Shown here: one piece after another, positions 29,073 through 38,615 of the stretch
How the letters are laid out: each line of letters starts with the position of its first letter
How positions within the stretch are numbered: the stretch's first letter is position 1
Assembly: GCF_009712035.1 (NCBI RefSeq)
Contig: NZ_VILB01000013.1
Location: forward strand, 121,307 to 185,306
DNA length: 64,000 nucleotides
Source of the DNA: Anabaena sp. UHCC 0187
GTDB lineage: Bacteria; Cyanobacteriota; Cyanobacteriia; Cyanobacteriales; Nostocaceae
Direction of reading: 5' to 3'
The notes under the pieces: model-generated
Databases searched by the model: none
What the model was told of the DNA's origin: nothing
What the model saw: the letters and a program-made list of their open reading frames with translations, nothing else
Made by a program: the position numbers and the translations under genes

Positions 29073-29663
29073 TCAAACCTCATTTATTTTCTCTATAAAT
29101 TGTTGTATATAGTAAGTATTATTCCCTGGATTCTCCGAAACTAATAAACCGTTTCTATTTTCAAATGTAACTTTTTGTTTTTTAGTTGTTCCCTCATTTG
29201 GTATCTGACGACATGAAAATAATAATCCTCTAAATTCAACTTCGGTATTGATTTTATCAAAGATATGAATGCGTTGTAAAACAAAATCAACTAAGCTCTT
29301 ACCTGCTTTTAATTGATTTAAGTAATTTCCGAGATTTGTAGATTTCATTTCTATCAACAAAACATAAACTTTATTTGATTTTTGCAAAAATAAAATAGCA
29401 TCATTTTTAGAACAAATACCTTGATATTTGGGATTAAAGAAAGGATATATAGGATCAGTTTTTCCGCCTTGTGTGTGTTTATCTATTGAAAATCCAAAAT
29501 AAGATATTGATTTCTTTAAATTAATCTTGACAAAACGACATTGTGCTTGTTCATGTTGTTCTTCAATCACAATACTCAAATCATCTTCATTGGTAATTAA
29601 ATGTAGATCTTCTATAATTACATCCTTTACTATATCAATTAAAGTTTTACTCGGCATCCCCAT
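29073..29663 (-). CDS. Possible PD-(D/E)XK nuclease paired with an AAA ATPase
   Basis: The protein starts MGMPSKTLIDIV at 29663 or MPSKTLIDIV at 29657; the start therefore overlaps the end of the ATPase gene (29647) by 11-17 bases, implying translational coupling. The centre reads KNDAILFLQKSNKVYVLLIEMKS, an Asp followed about 17 residues later by E-x-K on a strand, then a helix LKAGKSLVDFVLQ. This is the usual core pattern of PD-(D/E)XK nucleases. Soluble, about 196 residues. I recognise no named family. Function as the effector of the ATPase module is inference. Confidence 0.6.
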   Translation of the reverse strand: MGMPSKTLIDIVKDVIIEDLHLITNEDDLSIVIEEQHEQAQCRFVKINLKKSISYFGFSIDKHTQGGKTDPIYPFFNPKYQGICSKNDAILFLQKSNKVYVLLIEMKSTNLGNYLNQLKAGKSLVDFVLQRIHIFDKINTEVEFRGLLFSCRQIPNEGTTKKQKVTFENRNGLLVSENPGNNTYYIQQFIEKINEV

Positions 29664-31032
29664 CTTCCTCTTCTTGAGAAGCATAGTAAATTTCATTGGA
29701 AGATTGGTTAAGATTATTAATTACATTATCAAAAGTTTCTGCAATAATACCTTCATTATTATCAACTTCCATTTGTTTGATAGTATTATCAGCAAATAGA
29801 TAAGCAGATACTTTTTCAGGGTTTAAACACTCATCAGCTTCATAACCATAACGCTGACGCAATTCATCAGATTTTTCAAAAGATTTGCTTAACATAATCA
29901 GATTATTTAATTCCCGGACAAAATAAGGACTATGGGTACTTACTACTACTTTAACACCACTATTCACCAATTTCCCTAAGACTCTTGCTAGATTACGTTG
30001 ATTATCTGGATGTAAACTTAATTCGGGTTCATCAATCATCAAGTAATCTCCTGGTTGAGCCAGATGTTCCAGATAAAAAACTAAGCTGAATAGAGTTTTA
30101 ACAGTAGATGAAGTAAAATGTAAAGGCATTTTTTTCTTATTACTTTGATCAGGTAAGAAAAATATATCTCCATCACTATCTATTTTATATTTACCTTTAA
30201 TGATATTTTTTTGAATGGATTGTGCTTGTATTTGATAATTACTTTTTTTCTTTTTAGAATTATTTAAGTCATTCAGAAACTCAAGATAATCAGAAATTGG
30301 TTCTGCATAACGAGATTTAACAATATCTTTTAAAACTTCCATCGAATTAATATTGTCTTTCTGTGCATCATGTATTAGACGATTACGAATACTTGACAAT
30401 TCTTTAAAAAATAAATTGAGTCCCGCACGTTCAGCAGGAATTAAAAAACAATTGTGATTATTAATTCTATCATTTTGGTTTAAAATAAAAAGAGCAATAT
30501 GGGCAGATATCAACTCTATTAATAATCTAAGGGGAATACCTTTATCTCGCATTGTAAAAGTTATATTAGGATCATTTTCTGATTTTTGAATATCTAAAAA
30601 CCAGTCTGATTCTTTATTTCCTAAAAATAAGCGATGTTGCCATTTTTGATTAGTTAGATTGGTTAAAATTAAATCAATATCAAGTTCTAATTTAATTTGA
30701 GTTTTATTAAATTCATCAAGGTTAGTTCCAAATATATTTGGTAAGTTTTTGTTAATTCCCAGTGTTATTGCTTCTAAAATATCATCTAAATTATCGCCGA
30801 TTAGATTTTTAATATTGTATTGATAAACTGGTTCTTGACTCAATTGATTAACAAGATTCTCTACAAAATTAAAATTTACTTCAAAACTATAATCAATTAG
30901 TCCGTATAAAGAATACATTACATAGGTTTTCCCTGTATTATTAGCACCACAGAGTAACGTAAAATCATTTAGTTCTAAGTTTCCTTTTTTTATAACTCCA
31001 AGATTATTAAAAAAAACTTTTGTTTTTAACAT
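29647..31032 (-). CDS. AAA/ABC-type ATPase of the OLD/RecF-like defence group
   Basis: The 461-residue protein starts at ATG 31032 (MLKTKVFFNNLGVIKKG), with AGAGGAAG upstream; the frame reaches 31074. Walker A is GANNTGKT (about residues 29-36). Near the C-terminus come Walker B in YLMIDEPELSLHP, a D-loop region and the H-loop VSTHSPYFVREL, the arrangement of SMC/RecF/OLD-like single-polypeptide ATPases. The long middle, AT-rich in codon use, holds PAERAGLNLFF, also typical of AAA_15/AAA_21 defence ATPases. The gene overlaps the nuclease-like partner. No TOPRIM domain is fused, which separates it from classical OLD. Confidence 0.82.
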   Translation of the reverse strand: MLKTKVFFNNLGVIKKGNLELNDFTLLCGANNTGKTYVMYSLYGLIDYSFEVNFNFVENLVNQLSQEPVYQYNIKNLIGDNLDDILEAITLGINKNLPNIFGTNLDEFNKTQIKLELDIDLILTNLTNQKWQHRLFLGNKESDWFLDIQKSENDPNITFTMRDKGIPLRLLIELISAHIALFILNQNDRINNHNCFLIPAERAGLNLFFKELSSIRNRLIHDAQKDNINSMEVLKDIVKSRYAEPISDYLEFLNDLNNSKKKKSNYQIQAQSIQKNIIKGKYKIDSDGDIFFLPDQSNKKKMPLHFTSSTVKTLFSLVFYLEHLAQPGDYLMIDEPELSLHPDNQRNLARVLGKLVNSGVKVVVSTHSPYFVRELNNLIMLSKSFEKSDELRQRYGYEADECLNPEKVSAYLFADNTIKQMEVDNNEGIIAETFDNVINNLNQSSNEIYYASQEEEDGDAE

Positions 31033-31393
31033 AACAAATAACTTCCTCTCATAAACAACCAACCATTGTACCATGTTTCACCGTTTTTCAACATACACTT
31101 AGGTAGGGCTTATAGCCCAGGAAACCTATCTATAATGGGCATCTTGACCGCTAGATTTATAAAAATTAAATGCACAAAAACTTATCATTTATCAAGCCTA
31201 ATTAATAATTAATTTTAGGACTTACGCAAGACTCATGGAATAACGAACCACAGAAGCACAGAGGTCACGGAGAAATGAGAATTTGAGAGATGTTTTGCGT
31301 AAGTCCTGAATTTATTCAAGAATAATTAGGTCGGGACAAATGCCCAACCCACACAATAGAAAAATAAGAAATGTCTCTACACTACTTATTTAC
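31033..31393. other. Gene-free stretch with a small inverted-repeat element
   Basis: Upstream of the ATPase gene. It contains a GGTAGGGCTTATAGCCC motif (about 31102-31118) and the 89-base element at 31218-31306. No open frame is convincing. Confidence 0.5.
31218..31306. mobile_element. MITE-like element with 12-bp terminal inverted repeats
   Basis: GGACTTACGCAA (31218-31229) and TTGCGTAAGTCC (31295-31306) are perfect complements bounding 89 bases. The interior carries ACCACAGAAGCACAGAGGTCACGGAG, part of a separate dispersed repeat. The ends resemble those of small non-autonomous insertion elements in cyanobacteria; no transposase is present. Confidence 0.6.
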
Positions 31394-32110
31394 TCATTTT
31401 GAAAATACTGAAGCACTGATTTGTTGTGCTGGGGAAGGGGAAGATGATAAGAATTTCTCGACTAACAATTGCTGGAAAATGTTGACATCATTTTGCCAAT
31501 TAGCAATTATTTGTTGTAAGTCTTGTATTCTTTCCTTAACGGTATTTCCGGTGAGAGGATAATTCAAGTTACCGGAAAATAAAATAGCTGGTGTTACCTG
31601 TTCCCCAAACTGAACATTTACTTGATTAATAGCTAAATTCAAAACTCCTCGTTTTAAGGGATAACTTAATTCCAAAGCGGCATTAACTTTACTACCTCCG
31701 AATTCCTGCCATGAGCCAGGGGCTAAAAGTTTACCGCATATATACTGATAAGCATCCGCTTCTGATGGAAAACCCACAAATGCCTTGGGGTTGATTCCCA
31801 CTGCTTGATACTCTACTTGGGATAACTTTTCTATCAATTGAAGTGCAACTGCTGCTAGTTTAATTTCCGTCGCTGGTTTTTCCCCTATCATTTCTAATAC
31901 ATTGAGTCGGTTAGGTTGAACAATGATTCCCACACCATTTTTATAAACCAACTGGACTAAATTATTGTTGTAAACTGGTTGGTTTGCTAGTTCCCAGTCA
32001 GCAGGAATAATCCCTGTATATTTGAGGAAGTCTGGGTTTAAAACTGCGGGATTGAGATTTTTGGCGACAAGAGAAATCGCTACTTCTGTGAGTTGTAAAC
32101 TATTACTCAT
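31394..32110 (-). CDS. Conserved cyanobacterial hypothetical protein
   Basis: ATG 32110 follows CAGGAG and gives 238 residues (MSNSLQLTEVAISLV); the frame extends to 32179 without support. The protein is soluble, with alternating strands and helices (for example NNLVQLVYKNGVGIIVQPNRLNV cut by charged turns). It ends with a Ser/Pro-rich tail. No motif identifies a function. It is divergent from crtD across 138 bases. Confidence 0.65.
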   Translation of the reverse strand: MSNSLQLTEVAISLVAKNLNPAVLNPDFLKYTGIIPADWELANQPVYNNNLVQLVYKNGVGIIVQPNRLNVLEMIGEKPATEIKLAAVALQLIEKLSQVEYQAVGINPKAFVGFPSEADAYQYICGKLLAPGSWQEFGGSKVNAALELSYPLKRGVLNLAINQVNVQFGEQVTPAILFSGNLNYPLTGNTVKERIQDLQQIIANWQNDVNIFQQLLVEKFLSSSPSPAQQISASVFSK

Positions 32111-32248
32111 AAACTCCTGGTTATGGCTGAATTGATTAGCAGTATAAACACTGTCTAAATTAGTATAAGTAAAAATCAAGCACTTTTAAGTGTGTTGGCA
32201 AGAAATAAATTTTTTATTGTAAAATAATAATTAGTAATATTAAGAATT

Positions 32249-33757
32249 ATGACAAATCCTACTCCTACAAAAAATCAATCCCGCGTCATCGTCATTGGTG
32301 CGGGTATAGGTGGACTCACAGCCGGGGCATTATTAGCCCATAGAAGTTATAACGTCCTGATGCTTGACCAAGCCATAGTTCCTGGTGGTTGCGCTTCCAC
32401 ATTTAAACGTCAAGGATTTACCTTTGATGTTGGTGCGACGCAAGTTGCAGGTTTAGAACCTGGGGGAATTCATCACCGCATTTTCTCAGAATTAAATATA
32501 GAGTTACCCGCAGCTATACCTTGCGACCCAGCTTGTGCGGTATATCTTCCCGGAGAGTCTACACCAATTAATGTCTGGCGTGATTCGCAAAAATGGCAAG
32601 AAGAACGCCAAAAACAGTTTCCGGGAAGTGAACCTTTTTGGCAATTATTAGCAACTTTATTTAATGCTAGTTGGGAATTTCAAGGACGTGATCCTGTTTT
32701 ACCACCCCGGAATTTATGGGATTTAGGACAATTAATTAAAGCAGTGCGTCCGAGTACATTAATTACCGCACCTTTCACCTTATTTACTGTTGGTGATGCT
32801 TTGCGATTATGTGGTTTAGGAAATGATCAAAGACTGCGGACATTTTTAGATTTACAACTGAAATTATATTCTCAAGTTAGTGCGGAAGAAACAGCTTTAC
32901 TTTATGCAGCCACAGCCTTGAGTGTATCCCAATTACCCCAAGGATTATTTCATCTCCAAGGAAGTATGCAAGTATTGAGCGATCGCTTGGTAGAATCATT
33001 AGAAAGAGATGGTGGTAAATTATTAATGCGCCACACCGTCGAAAAAATCCAAGTTGAAAATAACCAAGCTAAATCCGTAAGTATTAAAAATCAGAAAACC
33101 GGGGAAACTTGGACAGAATCAGCAGATCATATCATTGGTAATGTCACCGTTCAAAACTTAGTCCAATTATTAGGAGAAAATGCGCCATCTGGATATAAAC
33201 AAAGAGTAGAAAAACTTCCACCAGCTTCCGGTGCATTTGTAGTTTATTTAGGTGTAGATAAAAGTGCAATTCCCCCTAATTGTCCACCGCATTTACAATT
33301 TTTATATGATATTAATAAACCCATTGGAGAAAACAATTCCCTGTTTGTATCTGTGAGTCACGAAGGAGATGGCCGCGCACCATTAGGAAAAGCCACAATT
33401 ATCGCCTCTTCCTTTGTTGATTTTACTCCCTGGTGGGAAACTCAAAATTATGAAGAGTTAAAACAAAAATTTACTCAAGAAGCAATATCCAAACTTTCTG
33501 AATATTTCTATTTAAAGCCAGAAACTATTATTTATGTAGAAGCAGCCACACCTCGCACCTTTGCTCATTATACAGGTAGAGAAAAGGGAATTGTTGGTGG
33601 TATTGGTCAAAGAATTCCCACCTTTGGCCCCTTTGGTTTTGCTAATCGGACTCCTATTAATAATTTATGGTTAGTTGGCGATTCTACACATCCTGGAGAG
33701 GGTACAGCCGGGGTAAGTTATTCAGCTTTGACGGTAGTTAGGCAAATTCAGGCTTAA
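32249..33757 (+). CDS. crtD: Carotenoid C-3',4' desaturase
   Basis: This 502-residue FAD-dependent desaturase begins with the dinucleotide-binding VIVIGAGIGGLTAGALLA and LDQAIVPGGCASTFKRQGFTFD and ends with NLWLVGDSTHPGEGTAGVSYS, the family's C-terminal FAD motif. The overall sequence fits cyanobacterial CrtD, which introduces the 3',4' double bond during myxol/myxoxanthophyll synthesis at the membrane. CrtO/CrtH-type relatives are the alternatives, but the N-terminal TQVAGLEPGGIHHRIF region favours CrtD. Confidence 0.85.
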   Translation: MTNPTPTKNQSRVIVIGAGIGGLTAGALLAHRSYNVLMLDQAIVPGGCASTFKRQGFTFDVGATQVAGLEPGGIHHRIFSELNIELPAAIPCDPACAVYLPGESTPINVWRDSQKWQEERQKQFPGSEPFWQLLATLFNASWEFQGRDPVLPPRNLWDLGQLIKAVRPSTLITAPFTLFTVGDALRLCGLGNDQRLRTFLDLQLKLYSQVSAEETALLYAATALSVSQLPQGLFHLQGSMQVLSDRLVESLERDGGKLLMRHTVEKIQVENNQAKSVSIKNQKTGETWTESADHIIGNVTVQNLVQLLGENAPSGYKQRVEKLPPASGAFVVYLGVDKSAIPPNCPPHLQFLYDINKPIGENNSLFVSVSHEGDGRAPLGKATIIASSFVDFTPWWETQNYEELKQKFTQEAISKLSEYFYLKPETIIYVEAATPRTFAHYTGREKGIVGGIGQRIPTFGPFGFANRTPINNLWLVGDSTHPGEGTAGVSYSALTVVRQIQA

Positions 33758-33829
33758 GAGTAGATTTTGTCTCACGCAGAGGCGCAGAGAACACAGAGAG
33801 TAAAATCTACAGAGTGATATTGTCCAAAA

Positions 33830-35905
33830 TTAATTAGGACTTGCTAAAGGCTGAGATTCTTCAACTGTCGGTGTTACTTCCGGTGTAGATTCCACAGATG
33901 GAATAGGTGGTGATTTAGGAGTCATAAATTGCCGCCAAGTTTTAATTTGTTCTTTGGCATCAGTATAAGCACTACTACCACGGGGAATTAACTTGGCTGT
34001 ATCAATGGCTCTAGCAACATCCACTTCACTTTGAGAACGTGCCATTTGCAACAATTGTTGACTCCATTGGTCAATAGCAATATTCACATCTAAACGTAAA
34101 TTGTTACGATCAGATACCCGATTTGCTAATTGAATAGCTTGAACTAAAGCTTCTGGTGTGCCAGTAACTGCAACTTGCTTGGCTTTTTGCCAACTGTCTT
34201 TAGCGCGAATTTGTTCTTGCCAAGTATCTATAGATGTTTGGGCTTCACTTGATAAAGCCCGTCCTGATGAGGCAATTTTTTGGGCTTCACTAATAGCCGT
34301 TGTCAAATTACCATTGTCGGCTAATGCCTTGGCTTGATCTAAGTACGGTTGATCTTGAATCCGCTCAATTTTTGCTGTCCATAGTCTAATCTTTTTCCTC
34401 GCTTCTGGATATAATGCTCGTCCAGAACGAATTTGATTAAGTTCAGCGATCGCTGTTTGTAATGAGTTAATATCTTCACCGATGGCTATTTGTTCAGCCC
34501 TTTCTAAATATGGTCTGTCTTCAATCGTCTCCACTTGGCCGCGCCAACGTCCCACTTCTTGACGGGCTTCTGTACTGCGAGGATTATTCCCAGGAATTAG
34601 CTGTACTTCCGAAATAGCTGCTGTTAAATCATTAACAGTACCTTGACTGGCTAAATTGCGGGCTTTTTCTAACCGAGAAACATCTTCAATTTCTAATTGC
34701 CAACGGGCAATTAATTGTTGGGCTTGATTATAAACATCCCTAGAAGCATCTATTTGTTGAGCTTGGGAAATCGCGGTTTCTAACCCAGCCACAGTACCAA
34801 TAAAGGCACTTCTTTGGGCTTCACCCAACAGCATAAAATCATCAACTTCTGCCTGTAATTCAGGAATAGGGGGGATTTGTCGGGCAATTTCCAAAGCTGT
34901 ATCGGCATCTCGCTCTTTCATTTTCACTTGTGCCAGGTTCAGCATTTTTCGAGCAAATCCAGATATTAACTCTTGGGCTTTTTGATATAGATAACTTTCT
35001 GGTTTAATGGCTTCAGCTAATTTAATAGCTTTGAGTAAATTATCTACATTGCGACTTTTCGCTAAATCTTCTGCTTTGTAAAGTCTATCCCCATCTTCCC
35101 GCGCCGTGACAATAATGTTATTTAATTGATCATATTTAGTGCTTGCCCAGTATTTATTATCTACCCGCAGCAATTTAGCTGTAAGCATAAAAGCCGATTG
35201 CCAACGTCGCTGACGCAGTTCCTTCTCGGCTTCTTGGTAAATTCCTTCAGCTTTTGACCAAATCGTCTGCCATTTTTGAATTTGCTCTTCTACCAGTTCA
35301 CTAACCTTTACATCAGTAGGAATTTTCCGGGCTGTAGTGATAGCTTCCTCCAAATTCCCCGATTGGAAACTTTCATCAGCCAGCTTGAGAATATCCCGTG
35401 ACCATTCCTCCAAAAGACGATTAATTTCGCCCCGCAAAGGATGATTGTCTGGTAGTTGTTTGACGAGAGTAATTGCTTGGAGCAAATCATTAATTGTTTG
35501 CTTAGAAGCCGCCAACTGAGCGCAGTGCAACCTAACTGACGCACTAGCCAAAGGCCAGAAAATTTGTGGACAATTAGGTGCAGAGGGAAGCTTAAACAGC
35601 ATGGATATGGACAGAAAACCCATAGTACCAGGAATCAAAGTGAGAATGACTGCCCACGGAACCCAGCTTTTAGTCCAGCGCGGCATTCTCTCAATTAAAA
35701 TATTGAGATTAAAAGTAGGTTCTGAATCATTATTTATAGACAAACCTGCGCCATCTTTCTTTTTACTTTTATTCACGGACTGAGAATGAGAACTCATCGC
35801 AGCAGTATCAGCAGTTTGATTATTTGGTATATAGTTGGGTTGAACCCCAATTGGTTCTCCTACTTGGTCTTGAGACCAATTATCTGGAATATCCCGCTCT
35901 GTCAT
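33830..35905 (-). CDS. Large membrane-anchored repeat protein, unknown function
   Basis: The 691-residue protein has a polar N-terminus, one membrane segment (about residues 80-105, VPWAVILTLIPGTMGFLSISML) and a long external or cytosolic region. That region is made of about ten 45-60-residue repeats with the pattern A-x-x-I-x-x-(A/G)-x-x-I-x-x-x-x-x-x-x-x-(A/E)A-x-x-x-I-x-x-W (for example AISEAQKIASSGRALSSEAQ followed by TSIDTWQEQI). The tail is Pro/Thr/Glu-rich. Databases often label such cyanobacterial proteins chromosome segregation ATPase, but no ATPase motif is visible. A scaffold role is possible. Confidence 0.65.
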   Translation of the reverse strand: MTERDIPDNWSQDQVGEPIGVQPNYIPNNQTADTAAMSSHSQSVNKSKKKDGAGLSINNDSEPTFNLNILIERMPRWTKSWVPWAVILTLIPGTMGFLSISMLFKLPSAPNCPQIFWPLASASVRLHCAQLAASKQTINDLLQAITLVKQLPDNHPLRGEINRLLEEWSRDILKLADESFQSGNLEEAITTARKIPTDVKVSELVEEQIQKWQTIWSKAEGIYQEAEKELRQRRWQSAFMLTAKLLRVDNKYWASTKYDQLNNIIVTAREDGDRLYKAEDLAKSRNVDNLLKAIKLAEAIKPESYLYQKAQELISGFARKMLNLAQVKMKERDADTALEIARQIPPIPELQAEVDDFMLLGEAQRSAFIGTVAGLETAISQAQQIDASRDVYNQAQQLIARWQLEIEDVSRLEKARNLASQGTVNDLTAAISEVQLIPGNNPRSTEARQEVGRWRGQVETIEDRPYLERAEQIAIGEDINSLQTAIAELNQIRSGRALYPEARKKIRLWTAKIERIQDQPYLDQAKALADNGNLTTAISEAQKIASSGRALSSEAQTSIDTWQEQIRAKDSWQKAKQVAVTGTPEALVQAIQLANRVSDRNNLRLDVNIAIDQWSQQLLQMARSQSEVDVARAIDTAKLIPRGSSAYTDAKEQIKTWRQFMTPKSPPIPSVESTPEVTPTVEESQPLASPN

Positions 35906-36074
35906 TGCTCACACCACACTAATTGAATAGCGATATGAAAGTAGGTAGATCAATATCAATATAGATAATTTTATGTTTGCTATCCTAACTTTCCCATCTA
36001 GAAAAACCAATCTTGACATTCACCACCCCCACCAATAACATTACTGTTTTTTGATTTGAGTGTGACTGGTTACA

Positions 36075-36980
36075 TTAACCAGAAATTGAAGATTCTCCTT
36101 GCAAATCTCCAATTAACTGGGTTAAATCATCACTACTTGCCTGATAAACATTACCGCAAAAGTCACAAGTTGCTTCAGCACCATTATCTTTAACAATCAT
36201 GTCTTGCAGTTCAGCTTCTCCTAATATTTTCAGCGCTCCTAGCACCCGATCAAAAGAGCAGCCACAATGAAAGCGTAACATCTGAGTTTCAGGAAATATG
36301 TTCAATTCCATATCTCCTAACAAATCGTTAAAGATTTCTGTCAGTGTTTTACCCGCTTGCAGTAATGGGGTAAATCCGGATAAAGCCGAAACCCGTGATT
36401 CTAAGGTAGCCACTAGCTCCTCATCCCTAGCCGCTTTGGGTAGCACTTGGATCAGTATTCCTCCCGCTGCCGTTACGCCCTGTTCTCCCACAAATACACC
36501 TAAAACCAAAGCTGAAGGAGTTTGTTCGGAACTTGCTAAATAATGAGCAACATCATCACCTATTTCCCCTGAAACCAGTTCTACGGTACTAGAGTAAGGG
36601 AAGCCATGGCCAATATCGCGGACTACATAAAGAAAGCCTGCACCCACTGCCCCCCCAACATCTAATTTACCCTTATGATTAGGTGGCAATTCCACAGAGG
36701 GATTACCGACATAGCCCCTGACGGTACCATCTAAGCCCGCATCTGCCAATATACCACCTAAAGGACCATCTCCCTTAACTCGCACATTTACCCTAGAGCC
36801 TACCCGTTTCATACTGGAAGCCATCAACAAACCAGCAGCCATGGTTCTTCCCAATGCTGCTGTGGCCACATAGGATAGTTTATGGCGTTGTCTAGCCTCT
36901 TCTGTTAACCGGGTGGTAATCACGCCTACAGCCTTAATACCACCATCCGCCGCAGTCGCACGAATTAATTGATCTGCCAT
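36075..36980 (-). CDS. hslO: Hsp33 redox-regulated chaperone
   Basis: The 301-residue protein carries the Hsp33 zinc centre near its C-terminus: CGC (Cys239, Cys241) and CDFC (Cys272, Cys275). N-terminal hallmarks are LIRATAADGGIKAVGVITT and LGRTMAAGLLMASSMK. Oxidation of the four cysteines releases zinc and turns on holdase activity, protecting unfolding proteins during oxidative stress. It stands alone, divergent from the small SRPBCC-like gene. Confidence 0.96.
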   Translation of the reverse strand: MADQLIRATAADGGIKAVGVITTRLTEEARQRHKLSYVATAALGRTMAAGLLMASSMKRVGSRVNVRVKGDGPLGGILADAGLDGTVRGYVGNPSVELPPNHKGKLDVGGAVGAGFLYVVRDIGHGFPYSSTVELVSGEIGDDVAHYLASSEQTPSALVLGVFVGEQGVTAAGGILIQVLPKAARDEELVATLESRVSALSGFTPLLQAGKTLTEIFNDLLGDMELNIFPETQMLRFHCGCSFDRVLGALKILGEAELQDMIVKDNGAEATCDFCGNVYQASSDDLTQLIGDLQGESSISG

Positions 36981-37062
36981 GAAAAACCTTACAATTCTTT
37001 ACAAGATGACTTTTATATTTTAGGCGGTTTCGTGACTGAAGGGAGGAAAGGGGCAGGGAGAA

Positions 37063-37114
37063 GGGGGCAGGGGGCAGGGGGCAGGGAGAAATAATTACCA
37101 ATTACCAATTACCA
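37063..37114. repeat. Heptamer arrays running into a start codon
   Basis: GGGGGCA units (about 37063-37083) are followed by three ATTACCA units (37094-37114). The last A of the third unit is the A of the ATG at 37114, so no Shine-Dalgarno is present. Confidence 0.8.
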
Positions 37115-37497
37115 TGCTAGGAAGATTTCAACAAAGCCAAATCCGCATCGAAATCGCAGCATCAGCCGATGCTATTCATGACAGTATTTTGCATCCTGCA
37201 CAGCTAAAAAAATGGCTATTGGGGCAAAGTTTCCCCCCAGAAATGCCCACAGAATTACCCCCAGGATTTGAATTTACTACTCACACAGGACCCATATCCA
37301 TTCATCATCGAGTAGACGTAGTAAAACCCAATTGCTTACGTTTACTACTGAGTGGAGGCATTGATGGCTTTCACGAATGGTACTGGGGAGAAGGCTGGAT
37401 ACAATCCCGATTAGAAGGGATATCCATCTTACCACTAAACTTAGGACAAACCCTGAGCTTAGTCAGCTTACGCCAATTCTTAACCGCAACCAAATAA
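37114..37497 (+). CDS. SRPBCC-like small protein
   Basis: The 127-residue protein has the strand-helix opening of a START/SRPBCC hydrophobic-pocket fold (QIRIEIAASADAIHDSILHPAQLKKWLL) and a late EWYWGEGWIQSRLEGISILP strand pair. Ligand and function are unknown. The proposed ATG is formed by a heptamer repeat, so translation may begin without a conventional RBS. The C-terminus (LRQFLTAT) may be slightly shortened compared with other members. Confidence 0.65.
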   Translation: MLGRFQQSQIRIEIAASADAIHDSILHPAQLKKWLLGQSFPPEMPTELPPGFEFTTHTGPISIHHRVDVVKPNCLRLLLSGGIDGFHEWYWGEGWIQSRLEGISILPLNLGQTLSLVSLRQFLTATK

Positions 37498-37548
37498 CCT
37501 CTCCTCTTCCTCCTCTCTGCGCCTCTGCGCCTCTGCGTGAGAAAAAGA

Positions 37549-38418
37549 TTATCTAGCAATTACAGATACCCATAAAAGCACTCCCCCCGTTGCTAAAACG
37601 CAAATAATTCCTGTTAACCCCGCGAGGGGTTTTTTATTGATACCCGTTACCCAGGTCGAAACTTGATCTGTGTAGGTGATTAATCCTACTGTATCTATAG
37701 TAGCGATCGCCCATACCCAACCAGCATGAAGTCCCCAAGCTATCCCTAAACTATTACCATCAGCTAATCTGGCTAATACTAATACCATACCCATTAGCCA
37801 TAATCCAGGCAGTTGAGGAAGAGTTTCTTTTTGTTCCCAGACCAAATGTAAGACAGCAAAAACCAAGCTAGAAATAATTGCAGCTAACCAAATTGAATAA
37901 TTTTGTTCTAATTGAGTGAATATAAATCCCCGAAATACCAGTTCTTCGATTCCCCCCACAAACAAAGCCACTAGGGAAATTGTCAATAAACTAGATGGTA
38001 TTAACTTGAGATGAGATTTTTCTAAATAGCACCAACCGGCGCAAATTTGCCCAAAAAACACGATAGCTAGACTGAAAACGCCCAAGCTAAAACCTAGCAA
38101 TAAAGACGTGAAAATAGAAACTTCCCCTACTAATCCATAATCAGCAAAAGATCCCAAGTTCAACCATTGAAATCCCCAGAGAATCAGGGGGATTAATAAA
38201 TAGAGAGATACCAATAAAGGAATTTTTTGCTCTGGTTGTAAAGATTTATGTATTTGCCAATTCAAGGTAATGGCTAAAATTGCTACCAATGGCAACCAGC
38301 AACCTATCCAAACAATAAAAAAAGCCATGACCAAAAATACTGGTGTATCTTTGAGAAACTCCAGCAAAGTATTGGCCGATAACTTTAAAAATGACAGCGC
38401 AATAGACATAAAAAACAT
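37549..38418 (-). CDS. CPBP family intramembrane metalloprotease
   Basis: ATG 38418 follows AGGAAG and gives 289 residues; the frame extends to 38460. About eight membrane helices are visible. The family motifs are all present: EELVFRGF (glutamates and arginine), FAVLHL (histidine) and a late WGLHAGW. CPBP (CAAX/bacteriocin-processing) proteases cut within the membrane. Some give bacteriocin self-immunity, while cyanobacterial members are mostly uncharacterised. It converges on the SRPBCC-like gene across a dispersed TCTGCGCCTCTGCG repeat. Confidence 0.88.
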   Translation of the reverse strand: MFFMSIALSFLKLSANTLLEFLKDTPVFLVMAFFIVWIGCWLPLVAILAITLNWQIHKSLQPEQKIPLLVSLYLLIPLILWGFQWLNLGSFADYGLVGEVSIFTSLLLGFSLGVFSLAIVFFGQICAGWCYLEKSHLKLIPSSLLTISLVALFVGGIEELVFRGFIFTQLEQNYSIWLAAIISSLVFAVLHLVWEQKETLPQLPGLWLMGMVLVLARLADGNSLGIAWGLHAGWVWAIATIDTVGLITYTDQVSTWVTGINKKPLAGLTGIICVLATGGVLLWVSVIAR

Positions 38419-38615
38419 GACTAACTTCCTGCAACAACAGATTTCTTGATGAATAATCAAGACTCTACTAGAATTTGTGACTAATGGAAGAGGCCAAAAC
38501 GTTTTTTATGTCTTATGCCACTGAAATTATTTAACTACAACTACTAATTAGCGGTAGCTTTAGGGATAGATTTTTCAGCATTAACGGAAAAACTACCCCT
38601 GATAGGTGAAAAAAT

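Noticed and set aside
31033..31393. Insertion-sequence transposase near the ATPase module
   Set aside because: Only short terminal inverted repeats are found; no open frame resembles a transposase.
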